This document shows, one piece after another, positions 29,601 through 44,600 of a stretch of 64,000 nucleotides of DNA (the stretch's first letter is position 1; each line of letters starts with the position of its first letter). Below the pieces are notes generated by a model. That model searched no databases and was not told where the DNA came from. It saw only the letters and a program-made list of their open reading frames with translations. The position numbers were made by a program, and so were the translations under genes. The stretch spans positions 29,186,402 to 29,250,401 of the forward strand of contig NC_088301.1 in NCBI RefSeq assembly GCF_032854445.1, given 5' to 3'. The DNA is from Liolophura sinensis (Eukaryota; Mollusca; Polyplacophora; Chitonida; Chitonidae).

Positions 29601-32600
29601 ATAGTCATCAAAACAGCTAGATCAGACAAAACAGTCTTACAAGGGCATAGTAATTTTCAATAGAATTCAACATCATCTTCCTGAACAGTTGCAGAGTTAT
29701 GCCCCCTTTTGGAGCATGGTTTCATAATATTATAACAATAGTTTCAAGCACCTGACATATGGAGGGGGGGGGGTAGAAGGGAGGGGGGTGGGGGCAGACA
29801 AAAACAAGTGCTAACATACATAGTTCATTTACATACTATTATCCTTGCAATGCTTAAACTTTGGTAAAAAATTATGAGGCAAAAATGCAGATAACAGCAT
29901 GTTGTAGCCACAGAATGTTTGTGGCAATCCTGTCATTTGATTTTCTGAATAATCTGACACACCCATTATGCTTCAATCTATCACAGAAAGTAACAAGAAT
30001 ATTAGGAGGAAATTAACACTTGCAGACAAATACTAAAACTATATATGTCTCCTCATATATTCCTTGTTAAATCTGAAACATATCTGATATTTATCATTTC
30101 GACTTTATTATTGGTGGATATTACAATCCATCATGGAAGATGGCATTTTTAAGTATTGTACATGTAACAAGGCGAACGGTATCACTTTTATATCTCTTCA
30201 AGTTACGTCTGTGGCCAGACAGTACAGATCAATAGTAACCATGCTATTTAAGCCTTGAAACTTCAACAAACTAAAATTCTTGTGAACCATTAAGAAAAAA
30301 AAGGCAATATGTTCAAGAACCAACAAAAGGACCAAATCCCACACAGTTCTGGGTTTATGTACCAACACTCAGGGTTTTTCAAGACTCATTTCCACGAAAG
30401 ACACAACGTCTTGAAGAATTTCTTAATAATTAATGGGTGCATGCAAGCTACATGAATAAGTCAGACTTACGAGAGACTTGGAATGGGTAGATGTCAGTGA
30501 TAGCAGCAGAAGACACGTTCTGGTTGAGAGAGGGCTCATGAGTTTTATCCAGTAGGTCCCATACATCAACGCTGCCATCCATACGAGCGATGTAGAACAC
30601 GGCTGGACGGGACGGGGACCACTGAGCAGCGGACAAGCGCACACTGCTTGCTGCTGAGTGCAAGATAGGCCCACTCTGCATTGGAGAGAAAAAAGATTAT
30701 TTAATGATTTGTTTATTTAAATTTGTTGAAATAAAAGGGATTTATTTATGATGACTGTCATGAAAATCACTACGTTGCTAGTGTGAGGGCAAATGCCACA
30801 GGTTCAGTTTATGGTATTAAATTAAAGTTAAATTAAATTTTTTTGAATTTATGTTCCACACTAAATATGCCGAACTCATGCATGGATTTTCAGCTTCATC
30901 TGAATGGCTACAGAAATTTTATCAAAATCAGAAAATGCTCAATGAGAATTATGAAAATTATTAAATACGTGTAACTTTTGAATGGATCTGGCAGGCTTTC
31001 CATTCTTTACCATTACTGGACAAAATTTGGAGTAGTTATTGAAAACAGAAGCATAGGCAAGCAAGCTGGTAGTCAAATGGACGGAGAAAGATGGACACAA
31101 ATCTCTTTTTGGGCAAGCATGGGTTAATAAATATTCTCACATGTAGCTGCAACTCAAAACTCAACAGGTGACCATTAAACTAGTCCACTGGCAGCAGAAT
31201 TCTTATACAGTGCTCAGAAAGTCCTAACTGATGTCCAGATACTGAGACTTACACTGACTCCTTCCTTCCATAGAGTGAAGGTCCATCCTCCAACACACAG
31301 AATGATGTCCTTGAAAAACGGGGATCTCTGAAGGCTGATGATTGGACCATCATGGAGGGAATGATAGTAGTCAGGTTTGGGAGCTGAAGCAGACAAATAG
31401 CCAGGGTATCATATCATCTGTATGTTGAATTTATTTTTTCACCTGATTTTTGTTTAAAACCACTCTCTTTTTTCACGTTGTACCATGGCGGTCAGTTTTG
31501 TGGGTGGAAGAAATTAGAATAAAGACTCTCCTACATGTACATGGGACTCATAGATATACACATCGTTTTAGTGGAAGTCAGGAAGTCAAGCGTCTCTATA
31601 ACCCACATCATGTTTTGTCATAGCCACTGAAAGGCAAGCTTCTCCATAACCCAGATCATGTGTGTCCTAGTAATTGAAAGGTAAGTATCTCTATAACTCA
31701 GGTCATGTGTGTCCTAGCTATTGAAAGGTAAGACTCCCTAACTTTCAGTCCCTGGCCCACTCCCCTGTACGGACTGAACAATCGTTAAGTACGACATGAA
31801 ACCCCAAGCACCCACTCACTCACTCACTCACTCACTCACTCACTCCCCTGTATGTGAAATCAAACCACTAACAAAAAAAAATTATAAATAAAGTCTGAAT
31901 ACGACGATTCTCTTGCTGCATTACCAGAGCAAAGAAAAGAGGCTACAAAACTTACTCTGCACTTTTCCAGTGTCCTGATCTTTCTGAGGCATCCAGTCTA
32001 CATACACCAGCTCACCATCCTGTCAATCAAATTCACACAGAGCCATGGGAGTTCACAAGTAGAGCAGAATCAAGTTCAGAAACATGAAACCTGGCAATTA
32101 ATAAGATTGCGAATTACGAAGTCCTATGTATTTTATGACAAGATCCCTGGGCTACTGCATACCAGTCGATTACTGTATATAAGTATATATGTACATAAAT
32201 GCCATTACTGATCCTGGGGACAGGTAAATGTCAGGTGCCCATGACTAGGATTTCTTTGTTCTGGGCCAAACACACTTGCATGGCTATAATTCAGCAAATT
32301 ATGTGTGAATTATTTTCACATGGAAAGCTTGTGAATAAGAACTAGACGTGAGCTGAATCTTGGGCAATGCGTGTTATTGTTATAGCGTAGGCATAAATGG
32401 CCACGTCATTTTGCTTCTGTTCTGTACATGCACACTGAAACCCAATCAACAAATCACCATCTGGTTTATTCTGTCATGTCTATCATTTGTTCCTGTTTAG
32501 CGGCTAACCTCTGTTCCCACGTAGAAATGTGTCTTGACGGAGTTGAGCGTGCGCTTCTCTTTGGCAGAGCCTGGTTTGTTGTAACTGTAACCTCCACCAG

Positions 32601-35600
32601 AGCCTGTGTTACTATTTTCTCTTTCCAAACCCTCAGATGTTGACACTGGCAAACAATGATCAACAAAATTAATAAACAGTAGTCATACTGTTCAGATATG
32701 AAAAATCTCCAAATTATTGAGTTCAGAGCTCCGTAAAACGAGTGTTCACATATCCCCAGGTTACATGTGATTTAACATTTATCTAATACACTCATTTAAT
32801 CTACACACATCCCATACATCAATAATCCTCTTTCATTGTTTTTGTTTTATCGTACATTAAAAAAAACTTACATGTACTTTCCAGCCACTTAATATAGGTT
32901 TTACATTTAAAACAATACACAATAATAATAACTTTTAATAAAATAATAAGTATGAATTAACCATAATGGTCTCTGGCCTCCAAACTTGTAGTAAGAAATA
33001 ATTGCTTGTATTAATGTTACAGAACCCAATGGACATACATATACACATCAAAAAGAGGATCATTCAAGTAAGAAGTCCTTTCACAGGAATTTTTTTCTGG
33101 TAGCATTTACAAAGTATTGAGAGAGAGAGAGAGATGCATCTGTTTATACAAGCCTGTCAGCCATTCCTTACACAACTTACATGCTGAGCGATCCCCCTGT
33201 CTTTCTTGGATGGTAAACTTTGTTGGACTGTGATCTCCCCCTGGTTCAGACTTGTGAAGTGTCACCTTAAAATAAACAAATATGCACATTTGTCTTCAGA
33301 TTACTGAACTCTTTTCTGATCTCAAGTATTTATGTCACCCAATTTTGTTCCAGGATATGATGAAGAACTGCAATAACTTAAAATACCCAATAATAAGAAA
33401 CCTGAATTTGATCTAAAAAGACTGTGCCTGATTCTGTGAGTTGTGTTGATCTTAGGTTGTGGTTTGAAGTTAGTTTGGAAGGTAGTATATCACCCTGCTG
33501 AAAAAAAAAAAGGAATTTTCAGCACCAAAACCAACAAAACCACTTTTCCACCAATACAAATCTGCTGCAGACTGTGAACATATTTAACTGACAAGAATCA
33601 TAGCAATGAGGCATCCAGACAACAAGACAGCAAAAGTGCACTTTTTTATTAAGTAAGAAGTGACTATTCCCAATGACTACCTTGAGCATGGGTTTCCAGG
33701 TGAGATCCAGATGTTTAAATGGCTGTGTCACCCCTAGAGGGTTCTTAGGGCCCTTATCTTCTGTGGCCTGTGAGCTCTTTGGAGCACGTGTGTCCCAAAA
33801 CAGTATACAGCTGAAAGCAAGGAATGTGTCAGATGTTTTTATCAGATGACATAGCAAGTGGTGTAATCAGACATACCTGTAGCAAGGAAGTTTTATGAAA
33901 ATAATTAAATGATTGCCATTAAACTTCGTCAAGCACAAATTCAGATGTATGGTTCCATAAAAATCAGTGTAGTAGTTTGGGAGAAGGTGCACTGACAAAA
34001 TTGTGTCTATGGATTGACAGACAGGGTGATTAATGTATACCCCTTCCCCCTGCCCTCCACTTCTTCATAATAAATAACTAAAGCCATTTGTTCAATTATA
34101 TAGATACATGACTAAAAACTGATGTACATAACTGTAACATAAATAGGCATCCCATAACAGTGCATTTCAAAATGGAAATCAATGACTGGGTGAAATATAA
34201 TTTGTCTACCAATCATTTCATTGAGGCTTCGCGCTGCACTCAAGAACATTTCATTTTGTATGATGTCTCAGGTTTATGGGTGTAAGAAACTGAACTCTTG
34301 ACCTCCCGACTTAGATGCAATGTTGCATCAAACCCAAACAACGAGCTTATTTCAACATGCCATCTTAGGTCTCACTGTCAGAGATGTAAGTAAGGCTTAA
34401 CAGAAATGAGACCGGAATATCCTCATTTGTTTATAAGCGAGATCAATAGACTTCTTGTTTCAATGGGGAACGTGTCAAGAAAATGATGCGTTTTACAGTC
34501 ATTTAGATCTTTCGTGTAGCTTGTCCTCGAGTCTCCCATTAGACACTCATAAATCTCAATAAAGTTTTGTTATCTCTATGAGCCTTCACTACTGTATATC
34601 CATTTCCACTTTTAATGAAAGCAAAATCTTTCCCAAATGAATATACTTATTTGATTGTTGTTTAATGTCATAATGGAAGCATTTTTTACTTACACAATGG
34701 GTGTTGGTTTTATGAGAGAAGGAAACTGTAGTGCTATGAGTGAACCACTGCCCACTGGAATGTAAGTGACAAATTTCCCATGTGTGGCAAACACACTCGC
34801 AAATCATACTGGTGAAAGATGTGGATGCATGAGCACAGTTAACCACTTATTCAATCCAAGGCCCTACGAACAGTGGTAGCGAGAAATTAACAAATTCCTC
34901 ATCTTTCAAGGCAATGATTAAACAAGCACCTCCTGACCTAGTGAATCTAACAGACAACCCACTCCCCTTATCCACTTCTATCCCTGAGAGTTATGAACTT
35001 ACTAGTCTGCAGCACAGGTCATCAGCTGACAAGACGTAAGCTGTCTGTTCTCCGCAGGAACCCCCATACGATTTACCTGCAAACCGCATCACACATATAC
35101 ATGTATTACTGTGCACACATTTGATTTGAGTAGCACAAAAGGCCATCATAAAATTTACTGAGTAGCACAAAAGACAATATTGCTCAGAAGCTGAACTGCA
35201 GTAATGGAAATTAATACCTATAATTATCCGTGTACAAGGAAGAACTTGCTTCATTTAATTTTGATAAAAAATTTAGAGTATGGTTTTATGGATATAAGAA
35301 GTTATGAAAAAAGTCCAGACATGTAAATTAGAAGTGTAAACGAAGTAAAAAAAGAGTGGACTGAAGGTTCTAAAAACATTCACCAAAATCATTAGTTTTG
35401 CTCGTTTTCTTTTTTACGTAGCTACAACTCTGATGTTTGGGAGGTTTTAGCCAGTTGGATGGGGGCTTCCATTTTGACTATAGTCATGTGATATCATTTG
35501 TAGAATAATCCCATGTCTTTGTCTGTAGTATACTCCAAGTTTAACGTGAACAGTCCAAGAATTCCTTAGTACGCACTAAGTGATAGGTATAATCTTACTG

Positions 35601-38600
35601 AATGAGCCAGATGAAGACTCTTGTGAACGAACCCAGCTAAAATACATAATTTTATGGTAGCTGTTAACAGTGCCGTAGGAGCTATGTTCAATGTATTTCA
35701 GTGTTAGCAAGTACCGAAAAATCTCCCCTTTTAGCTGCATTAGTTTGCGAGAGCTCCCATGCTGTCTCATCTGTATCTGCCTAAACTCGAAGGGCTTACA
35801 CTGTTTAACCTACAAGTTTGACAGTTTCAGTTTCTATGGAGGGTTAATAAGGTTTGACTAGGTCAGGTTTTACCTCATTACATTCTGATATTTAATGTAG
35901 GAGCATAAGGGACACTCAACACATGGATAAAACAATGCTTTATAGAGCATGGTGGCTAATTTCATGTCTACAGTGTAGTTTCATTGTGCATATTTTAAAT
36001 TTGCTTTTAAGACTGATATTTGTCCATATTTTTTTGTCAATTGCTCTTATATTTGAGTTCTTTTTAAATATTCCAAAAATGTGCCACATAAAAAATAAGA
36101 CATTTTAAATCTTTGTGACTGTATAGCTAAAAGCTCATCTTCAAAACGGGTTGAAGAAGTTAGGTAATACATGCATGGCAAACCATATCATAATGTTTAA
36201 GGAACTGCCTAACCTCAAAGTGATCTGGAAGCCAGATGATATCAGTGATGGGTGCTTTATGGCTGTGCTCAATCCCTGACACAGCACAGTATCGAATAAT
36301 TGGAGTCTTGAAGGCATTCTCATCCTCAAATCCTGGCTGAAAAAAAAATGGCAGTAATCAACTATTGTCGTTGTCAAGAAGTGGTCCGATTTAAAGAGAA
36401 AATTCACAGTGAAAAACACAAAATGTCACAAAGTTGGCAACCTTTCACTTTCACACATGTAACTCCAGGCAAACAATGTGCACAATGACTATGATTACAA
36501 ACCATCAAACAAGTCTGTTTCTTATCTAATTAAAGGAGAATCCCAACGCTTTTATTTTCGCATTAAATGTTCCCTAGACACAATATATATGCTTCTCACG
36601 TTCTGAGCAGTTGGTTCACTGAGCCACACCAACCTAGTTAGTATAAACAGTAGGTCCAGCGGATCTGTGACTATCCGCTGCAAAACATTACGTTTTAAAC
36701 CATGCTATTAAGATTTTTAGGAACCACATTCATGGTGTGAAATAGAATGTGCTGTAACGTAGAGGATAAAATTAATGTTCTTCTGACTCCGGTGAGAGCA
36801 AACCTGTAATATAATACAACAGTGTTAAATGTACTACCGCCATACTTTATATTTTTGACATTCACTCGGTCAGTCGAGAGACCAGGTAAATGTCAGCATG
36901 TTAAATAATGAGGGAAATCATTTAGCTAGCTGTATTAAATTGTAACACTGAACCCAAATTTGGTAAATCGGAGCAGTGCAGTGACTCGTGTTCTGCAATG
37001 TTTGTCTCCCGAGGAAAGAAATTTGTCTGACACGAATTAAACACCCAAGGCAGCATCTGTGGAGAATTTGGCACAGCCCCGCAGACAATACATTTTTATT
37101 GCCGAGTCGAGCGATACTGACTGTGACGTGAGGAACCATTAAGGTTCGGTCAGCGGATTATGAGTTACAGTGACCAGAACAGTTTTTCGCTCAACAACAG
37201 GTGAAAGTAATAATCAAACTAGTCTTTTTCATGTTTTAACAAAGTATCACCTGTAAAAATATATGTCTTGAAAGGAAACAGCAATCGGTAACTCATAGAA
37301 TTGCCAATATAAATTTTGCCGGGGTTCCAATAAACGGTTTCAAGGTACTGCATGCAGTCTGGTCGCACATGCATGTCGGCCTATAGGCGAGGTGTAAACT
37401 GACCTTCTGGGCGGTCGGCCGCACGTTGGCATAGAATAATCTCGAAATTAGTAGTAAAAGTGTATCGATTATATCCTGTGGTCTGTGTTGTACATACAGA
37501 GTAGCTTCACATATCTGCAGGGAACGTACCACAGTTGGACTGTGACTCGATCGTAGTGGAGCAGATCACCAAACTGTACCGTTTTTCTTCCCTTTTCAGG
37601 GGGCATTAAATTATCTGTCTTTGGTTTGACAGGCCCGGCGCTGGGGATCTACTTTCATCTACAATGCATTATTCTTGAACAATATTCACTTTGCTGTTAC
37701 TTACAACTACAGATTGCCATAACTTACTTGTTTAAGTGACTTCCCTATAAGCCACCATACAACAACACTGCTTTGTCAGCATACTGAGATATTACTTCTA
37801 CAGATATATACACTCCTCTTACCAGGACATTGCTTCGCTTATTGCGGTTTCCTCCACGTGGTTGTTTAAGCCTGTCAACATGAGCTGTGATATCCCACAA
37901 TACAACCTGACCGTTACGACAACCTCCTGCAAGGATGTTCGAGTCTGAGGCCGAAAACTTAAAGCACAAAATGTCGTCAGGTGCTTCTAATAGTAGCTGC
38001 AATAGTAAACAAAGAATTCTGAATTTTTGCAAAAAGCACACAAAGATGTATGTGCTACATGAGTATGCTCATGTTTTTAACCTTTGGTTGCTTTGAGTTT
38101 ATGGATAAAGTTTTCCACAGTAACTACCATATGCTGCCCAACTAGTCATTAAGCTTAAACTACACATAACTTTTATAGGAACCCATTTTTTAAAGAAAAA
38201 TTTGAAGTTAAGATATTCATATTGTTCTTTGAGTAAATTTGACCTTGAATATCACCATACGCAAAATTGTACTGAAATGGGATTACACAATCAAAGATTA
38301 GGGTGAAATAGGTGAAATAGACGGTTATCTAATTTACCAATTACCTATGTCAGCTCACCTGTAAAACATTTTCCAAAAAATAGTAACAAATAATGGTTTT
38401 AAAAAGGAATTTATGATAGCAATATATAAATGAGCCCATCATTAAAAATGTTTGTTACAGGTCTTTATAGATCTTTTTTATTTTTTTTTATGTTTTTATA
38501 ACTACTCATTTCTTTAAAATCTCCATCTTTTTCATTATCCAGTATAAAAGAAAAAAAAACAATCACTACTGACGTAACTTGTTTTTTCTTGAAAGGTTGG

Positions 38601-41600
38601 GTTAGGGGTTTTAAGAATGGCACTTACAGGCAGAATCAACCTGCAATTTACTGAAAGACTGTCATTTACCTGAGGATGGATTGGATCAGTAAAACTCCAG
38701 ATGAGGATCAGCGAGGGAGTCATAATGACTTTAGCAGCATGATCAATTTTGTCATCAAATGACATCCTCTGGCCAACACTGACAGCTACTACACCTGAAG
38801 TCAAATGTAACAGAAATATAAAAAGAGAACATCTACAACTAACTGAGGCCTTATACATGTAAATGTACATGCTTGTCTCCGTGTAGTTAGGCCATGTCAT
38901 AGCTTTCCATGCCTACCATGTAAATTCATTTTTTTTGCCCAGGGTATCCATAGTTCAGGTCCACAATTAGTGCAAAGGCACTCATGTCCAAATAATGTTA
39001 AAGAGCATGAAAATGTTCGTGATAAAACAGATTACCTTTTTAAATCTTCTCAACATCTAATCATCTTTCCAAAAGAAGAAGAAAAAAAAAGAACACTGTA
39101 GTTTGTGTTGAAGATTCACATACATATGCTTGTGATTATTTGGCTTGCAACATGTACATTACCTTTGATGACAGGATGCCACTCAATGTGAGTGACAGTC
39201 TTGTCTTTGCTGAACTGCAGGTCTGTAAAAGACTGGTACTCCTGAAATCATTTCACAAACATTTACTTCCCTGGTACATATGGTTACACATACAATGGTT
39301 TTTCACTTTTATAGATGTACGTGTTATAAAACAGCCTCATGTAAGAAACCGGAATTATTTCTAATCATGAAATATGATGAATTAACATAGCCGATTCCAC
39401 CAAAGCCCTCTTTGCCTTCAGTCAAAATTTAAAAACTTTGTATGAGGCTTAGTTTTTGGTACCCGGAAGTTGAAATTTGGACACATTTGTCTTAAGATAA
39501 TATTGATGAGGGGTACAACATTTTAATTTCTATAACCCAAAATATGCCCTGAGATCATATTTCAAGTATTGACTGAAGTCAGAAATGGCTTTGTGGAATT
39601 GGCCCCACATACTCACCCAACCTAGCTTTACACGAGATTACTGGCTATAAATTACCTCTCTTAAAGCTGTCAAACCTGTCGGATACCATGTACTCTATAC
39701 TGTTTCACACATCCACACAAACTCTGTCAGCTTATTGACAACAAAAAAAGAACTGCTCTTCTTTATGCTTTCCTTTGTATTTCACTATGTCTGTACATCT
39801 GACATGTACCTAGAATACAGGATAAAATTCTGAATATTTCCAGGAAACTATAGCAATCAATTCTATAATTTATAACCATTTCAGCAATAACAGCTCGTTG
39901 TAAAGAGTTTCAAAAGCGTGTGTAACAAAAGCTTTATCTGTCAATCACAAAAGTCATCATCTGCCGTCTCCATACAAACCTTGAGATGGTTGTCAGCCTT
40001 GCTACCAAATGTGTCATCTCCATCTCCGAGGTTAATCCAATCATCGTAAAAAACATCAACTATCTCATTCTGCTGAAGGGCTAGTTCAAACCTACACACA
40101 AAACAATCAATAGTTCACACAATTTGTACCAGCCTTTTTAAATCTGATTTACAAGCTGGGAAGCTGGGGCCTATTAGATAAAATCTGAAATACCTAAAAA
40201 GTTCAGCTATGTTAAGACAGAGAAACATTCAAATGTGAAACCTGTTTAAAACTACTGAATTTTTCAATTTTGATTGCAGCCAAAAATTGCTGTATGCCAT
40301 ATTTAAGAATTGCTCGGTTACATACCATGGTGGTACGTTTTATTCATGGAGGAAAACTTGAGGTCGCAAGGTTTGTAAACTATCAAACTTTGGCAAGTTA
40401 CATGTACTAACAAACTTTCCAAAACTTGACGCACATATGAAGACAATTTTTAGTGGACAAATAGCCCTAAGTGAGCTGCTGACCAGTTGACACCAAGGTC
40501 CCTACTAACAGTGAGAATATGAGGACCACATGATCAATAAGCACTACTGTTTTGAATCACTTGATTCTGTTTGAGAATACTTGATTCTCAATCTTCATTC
40601 TTCAGCTAAACATTTAACTGGACCAAGTGTCTCATGGATGCATCCATGTAGGTGTAAGGATTTGCCAGAAAGAGTTGTTAAATTTAATGGTTTGTTATAT
40701 GTATCTACTGGGAAAAATGAATTTAAGTATTTACAAAGGCACACTGTCACCATTTAATTTTCACTTGTTCCTCTCTATTCAAATTAGACTAAGCATCCAG
40801 CTTCAGACTGGCTAAAATGAAGTTGACACCATTATGATGACTTTGTCCCTTCTTGTTATTTTTGCCTTGTTCATAGTTTTTTGCAAGTACATCGTAGCTT
40901 TATTTGGTGAAAATGTACCGAAAAAAACAAAAACATGTGAAAAAGCATAAATTGATGGCCTCAACTATATAACTTCTTCTTTCTATTAAAACAAGTTTTA
41001 TTTTCAACAATTCCAAGTTTCAGTATTACTTTCATGACTTTCCTTTCATTTTAAGAGGTTGGAAACTCAGTTTTCAGACTGAGAATTTTAATCTTACAGA
41101 ATAACTGGTATACAGATAATGGGGAATTTTACCTACATGTAATATACAAACTGTCCATTCCCAAACTACATTTATGTAGATTTATTAGAGAGGTGTTTAC
41201 ATGTAGGTGTTACCATGTTGGTTTAGAGGGGTTAAAATGGTACCTTGGTGTGACACCCTCTATGAAGTTTTGCAGTTGTTCGGAAGATTCCAAATCCTTT
41301 TTCTCCTCTTCAGTGAATTCTCTAGGGTAGTATTGGGTGTTAACACGGCGTGGGTACTTCCAGCTTGTCTGGGTGGTTGACTCTCTAAACTCAGGTATGG
41401 CCTGTTACAGTGTACACAAGGATAAGGTTATTCTAATTACCAAGCACATACTCTACATTCTACATACTCAGCTTTAACAGTAAAATATACCACAACTGAG
41501 AATGTTTTATACCACAAGTTTATTAAAATTTTGATAAAATTGTATCTTTTTTTTTATATAAACAGCAAAAACATTTACTTTTTTTTTACTTTTTGCTAAG

Positions 41601-44600
41601 GTAACTTTAAAAGCATAAATAAGTGGGTGAGGTCCCAAGTATCTATTATTGCTTTCAGGGATGAGTTATTTTATATACTTTTACTGCTTCCCAGAAGAGT
41701 GGGCTAGCATATCCACATTTACCCTACTTGGATTTAGATATACAATACAATTAAGCACCAACCTGAATACTCTTGTCCAGTTCTAGACGCTTCAGGTCAA
41801 AGGTTTTATCTTCAAAAGGCAAACACTCAACATATCCATCTTTTGCATCAGCAACATTCCTATCACTGAAGGAAATAGGAGCCCCAAATTCACGCCTGAC
41901 GCGTCGGATAGACATTTGTATCTGTAATTGTCAATTAGTGTACATCCATTATTAGTTTTACAGTCTGATGATTAAAGTCCCATTTGAGTTGAAAGGCTCT
42001 GAATGATTACACCTAAATACAATACGTTTTAAATGAACAAAGGCTTTTAAAGCATTACCTAAATTACGGTAAATGACCTAAAATTTTGTCTAATAGTCAA
42101 GTAAGAAATATTACTTTTGGTGCTGGCGCTTACATTCTTTTTCAGGACGCCATCCCTTCCAACAAAACATCAGAGCATCATTCTGAATTTTAGGTCAGTT
42201 ACCATCACATCAGTACAAATGACAAACAGACTGGCTGGAAATGGGCTGGGCGTGGACAGACACATCAACAGTCTGCTGTTCAGCTGTCTTATGAATCTGT
42301 CCACACAAATATTTTTCATACAGTATATGAACTTGTCCAAAAATCAGCCTAGTGTATAACCCTGTCTATGTCACTTGGCAGATAATCAGCAATATTCTCT
42401 TCCTCTGTCAATACAACACAAGGTAGGAAAAGAGTACCAGATATAAAATTTGCAGCTTTCTCAAATCCATTTCAAAAGGAGTATTGCTTTAGAACTTAGT
42501 ACCCTTCTTCTTGTTTCTTGCACTGCTTCTTCCTCAATTTCCATTTCACTCCCTTGTGATATCCACTCTTTAGGTTCTGGAGGTACGTAATCATACACGG
42601 TGTCATCTTCCACCTCTTTATCTCCATCAGCAGCTGCTTCACTTCCTTCTCCCTCTACAACAGGAGGCTGAAAAGAACCATTTCCAGTATAGTTAATTCA
42701 AGAACTACAGCAGTCTCCGGAATGATATAGGTTTTCCTTTCTAATACTTAAAATGGAATGTAGCATTATTAATCTGAAACTCCACAAAGTGATGTAGCGT
42801 TATTTTTCACTCATAATTGAAATTATTATTAGGTACCGCATTCCCCAGCCCCCACTTTTCGACCCAACATAAAAAATTCAACATAGGGAATATTCAATGC
42901 TTTTCTAGCCATTTTTATGTATCAGACTGTTAAAGCATACCATTAATATATGTTCAAGCAGATTCTCATGGTCGTATTGAAATTTTATTGGTCAGATTAT
43001 TTTAAACTTGGGGAAAATGATCATGTTGTTAATGAAAATTGGTATCTGAAGTATGGTAATTAGCAAAATTGGGCAATGTATCTATGCACACAAAAGGAGT
43101 GAAAAACCTGCACCTCCATTCCTAATAAAGGCCACATCAAACATTCTCCTATGCTTGCACGTCAAAATTATCCACCAGCAAAACTCAATGCATAATGTAT
43201 TTCATCATATTTTCACCAAGGCAATAAAACAACTAAGCCATGAAGCCATGTCTGCGATGTTTTCTCGCACACAGAGTGTTAGAATATCGCATTTACATGA
43301 GGCACGTATCATAATGCTCGAGTGGACTGGAATTCCCTTTTATGATTTGATAATCCCTCTGTAGCTCATAAATTATTAAAAGACTGGTCTGTTTATATAT
43401 ACTTTTTCATTGTGTCAAAATGTGCTTAATTCCCGTCTCTGAACTGGGATAGTTGCCCTGCTTGTGCTTGTACATGTACCCCATGATCCGAAAGCAGTTT
43501 GAGTACCGGTACCGGTATTTTGCACCTGACACAGCATGTTTTCTAACTGTATTTGTGTGGTATGGAAAATAGGTATATAAAGTGGGGGAGCGGTCCGGTA
43601 TATAACCTTTCAGGATGGATATCATTATTTTTTCCTCTTGAAACACACTCACATGTTTGTATGGCTACATGTGAGCCAAGAGATTCCGGGTCCATGGCAG
43701 CCCCTGGACCCTCACTGGTTGAAATAATGCTTCCTATGCCCCTCATAAAAAATGGTGGAAAAACCATCAATATACACTGTAATATTTTTTTCATCTTGTA
43801 TTTTCAACACTTCAGCTGGATTAATGGGACCAAGACAACAATCGACAGTCATTTTCAGACTAGTTTCTGAGGCTCAGCAATATCCTGCATTACACATGTA
43901 ACAACATGTAACTGCAATACATACTGTCAGCATCACATTCTTGGTCTCTTCTGACAGGATCAAGATGTAGTTCTGACCAAAGACAAAGTCTGCATCCAGT
44001 CCAATTAGAATTTCATCACCCGGATAACTCTGTGGAAAACGAACGAACATTAACAGACATGGTTAGTATTGTCTTCTGTATTTATAATATGTCTACATTC
44101 CTATTAATATGTCATAAGAGTGCATAATAATCTGATGTATGCACAATCTTGAAATGCTGATAACTTAAGAAACCAGTAGAACAGGCATATTCTGATTTCT
44201 GCAGGATCTCTGCAGGATGTAGGTTGAGCAACAATGGTGGAAAATACATGCTAGGCAACACGGCATAAAACATGATATCGGCCATTTAGGTAGAATATAT
44301 GCATTTTGACGGAGTTCGCCGAAGTTGTATGCCTGTTGTATACTACAGATCAAGTATTTTCATATAGGGGCAGATTTTGGATTTCTTCTAAATGGCTTAA
44401 AAAATTATGGTGTTTTACGCCGTACTCAAGGAAATTCACTTATACGACGGTGGCCAGCATTATGGTGGGCAGGAACCGGACAGAGACCGGTGGAAACCCA
44501 TGACCTTCCACAGGTTGCTGACAGACCTTCCCACATACGGCCGGAGAAGAAGCCAGCATGAGATGGACTTGAACTCACAGTGACCGCATTGGTGAGATTC

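Noticed and set aside
43053-43364. 103-residue plus-strand open frame in a DNAI3 intron.
   Set aside because: No domain, no splice context and an ordinary composition for AT-rich intron sequence.
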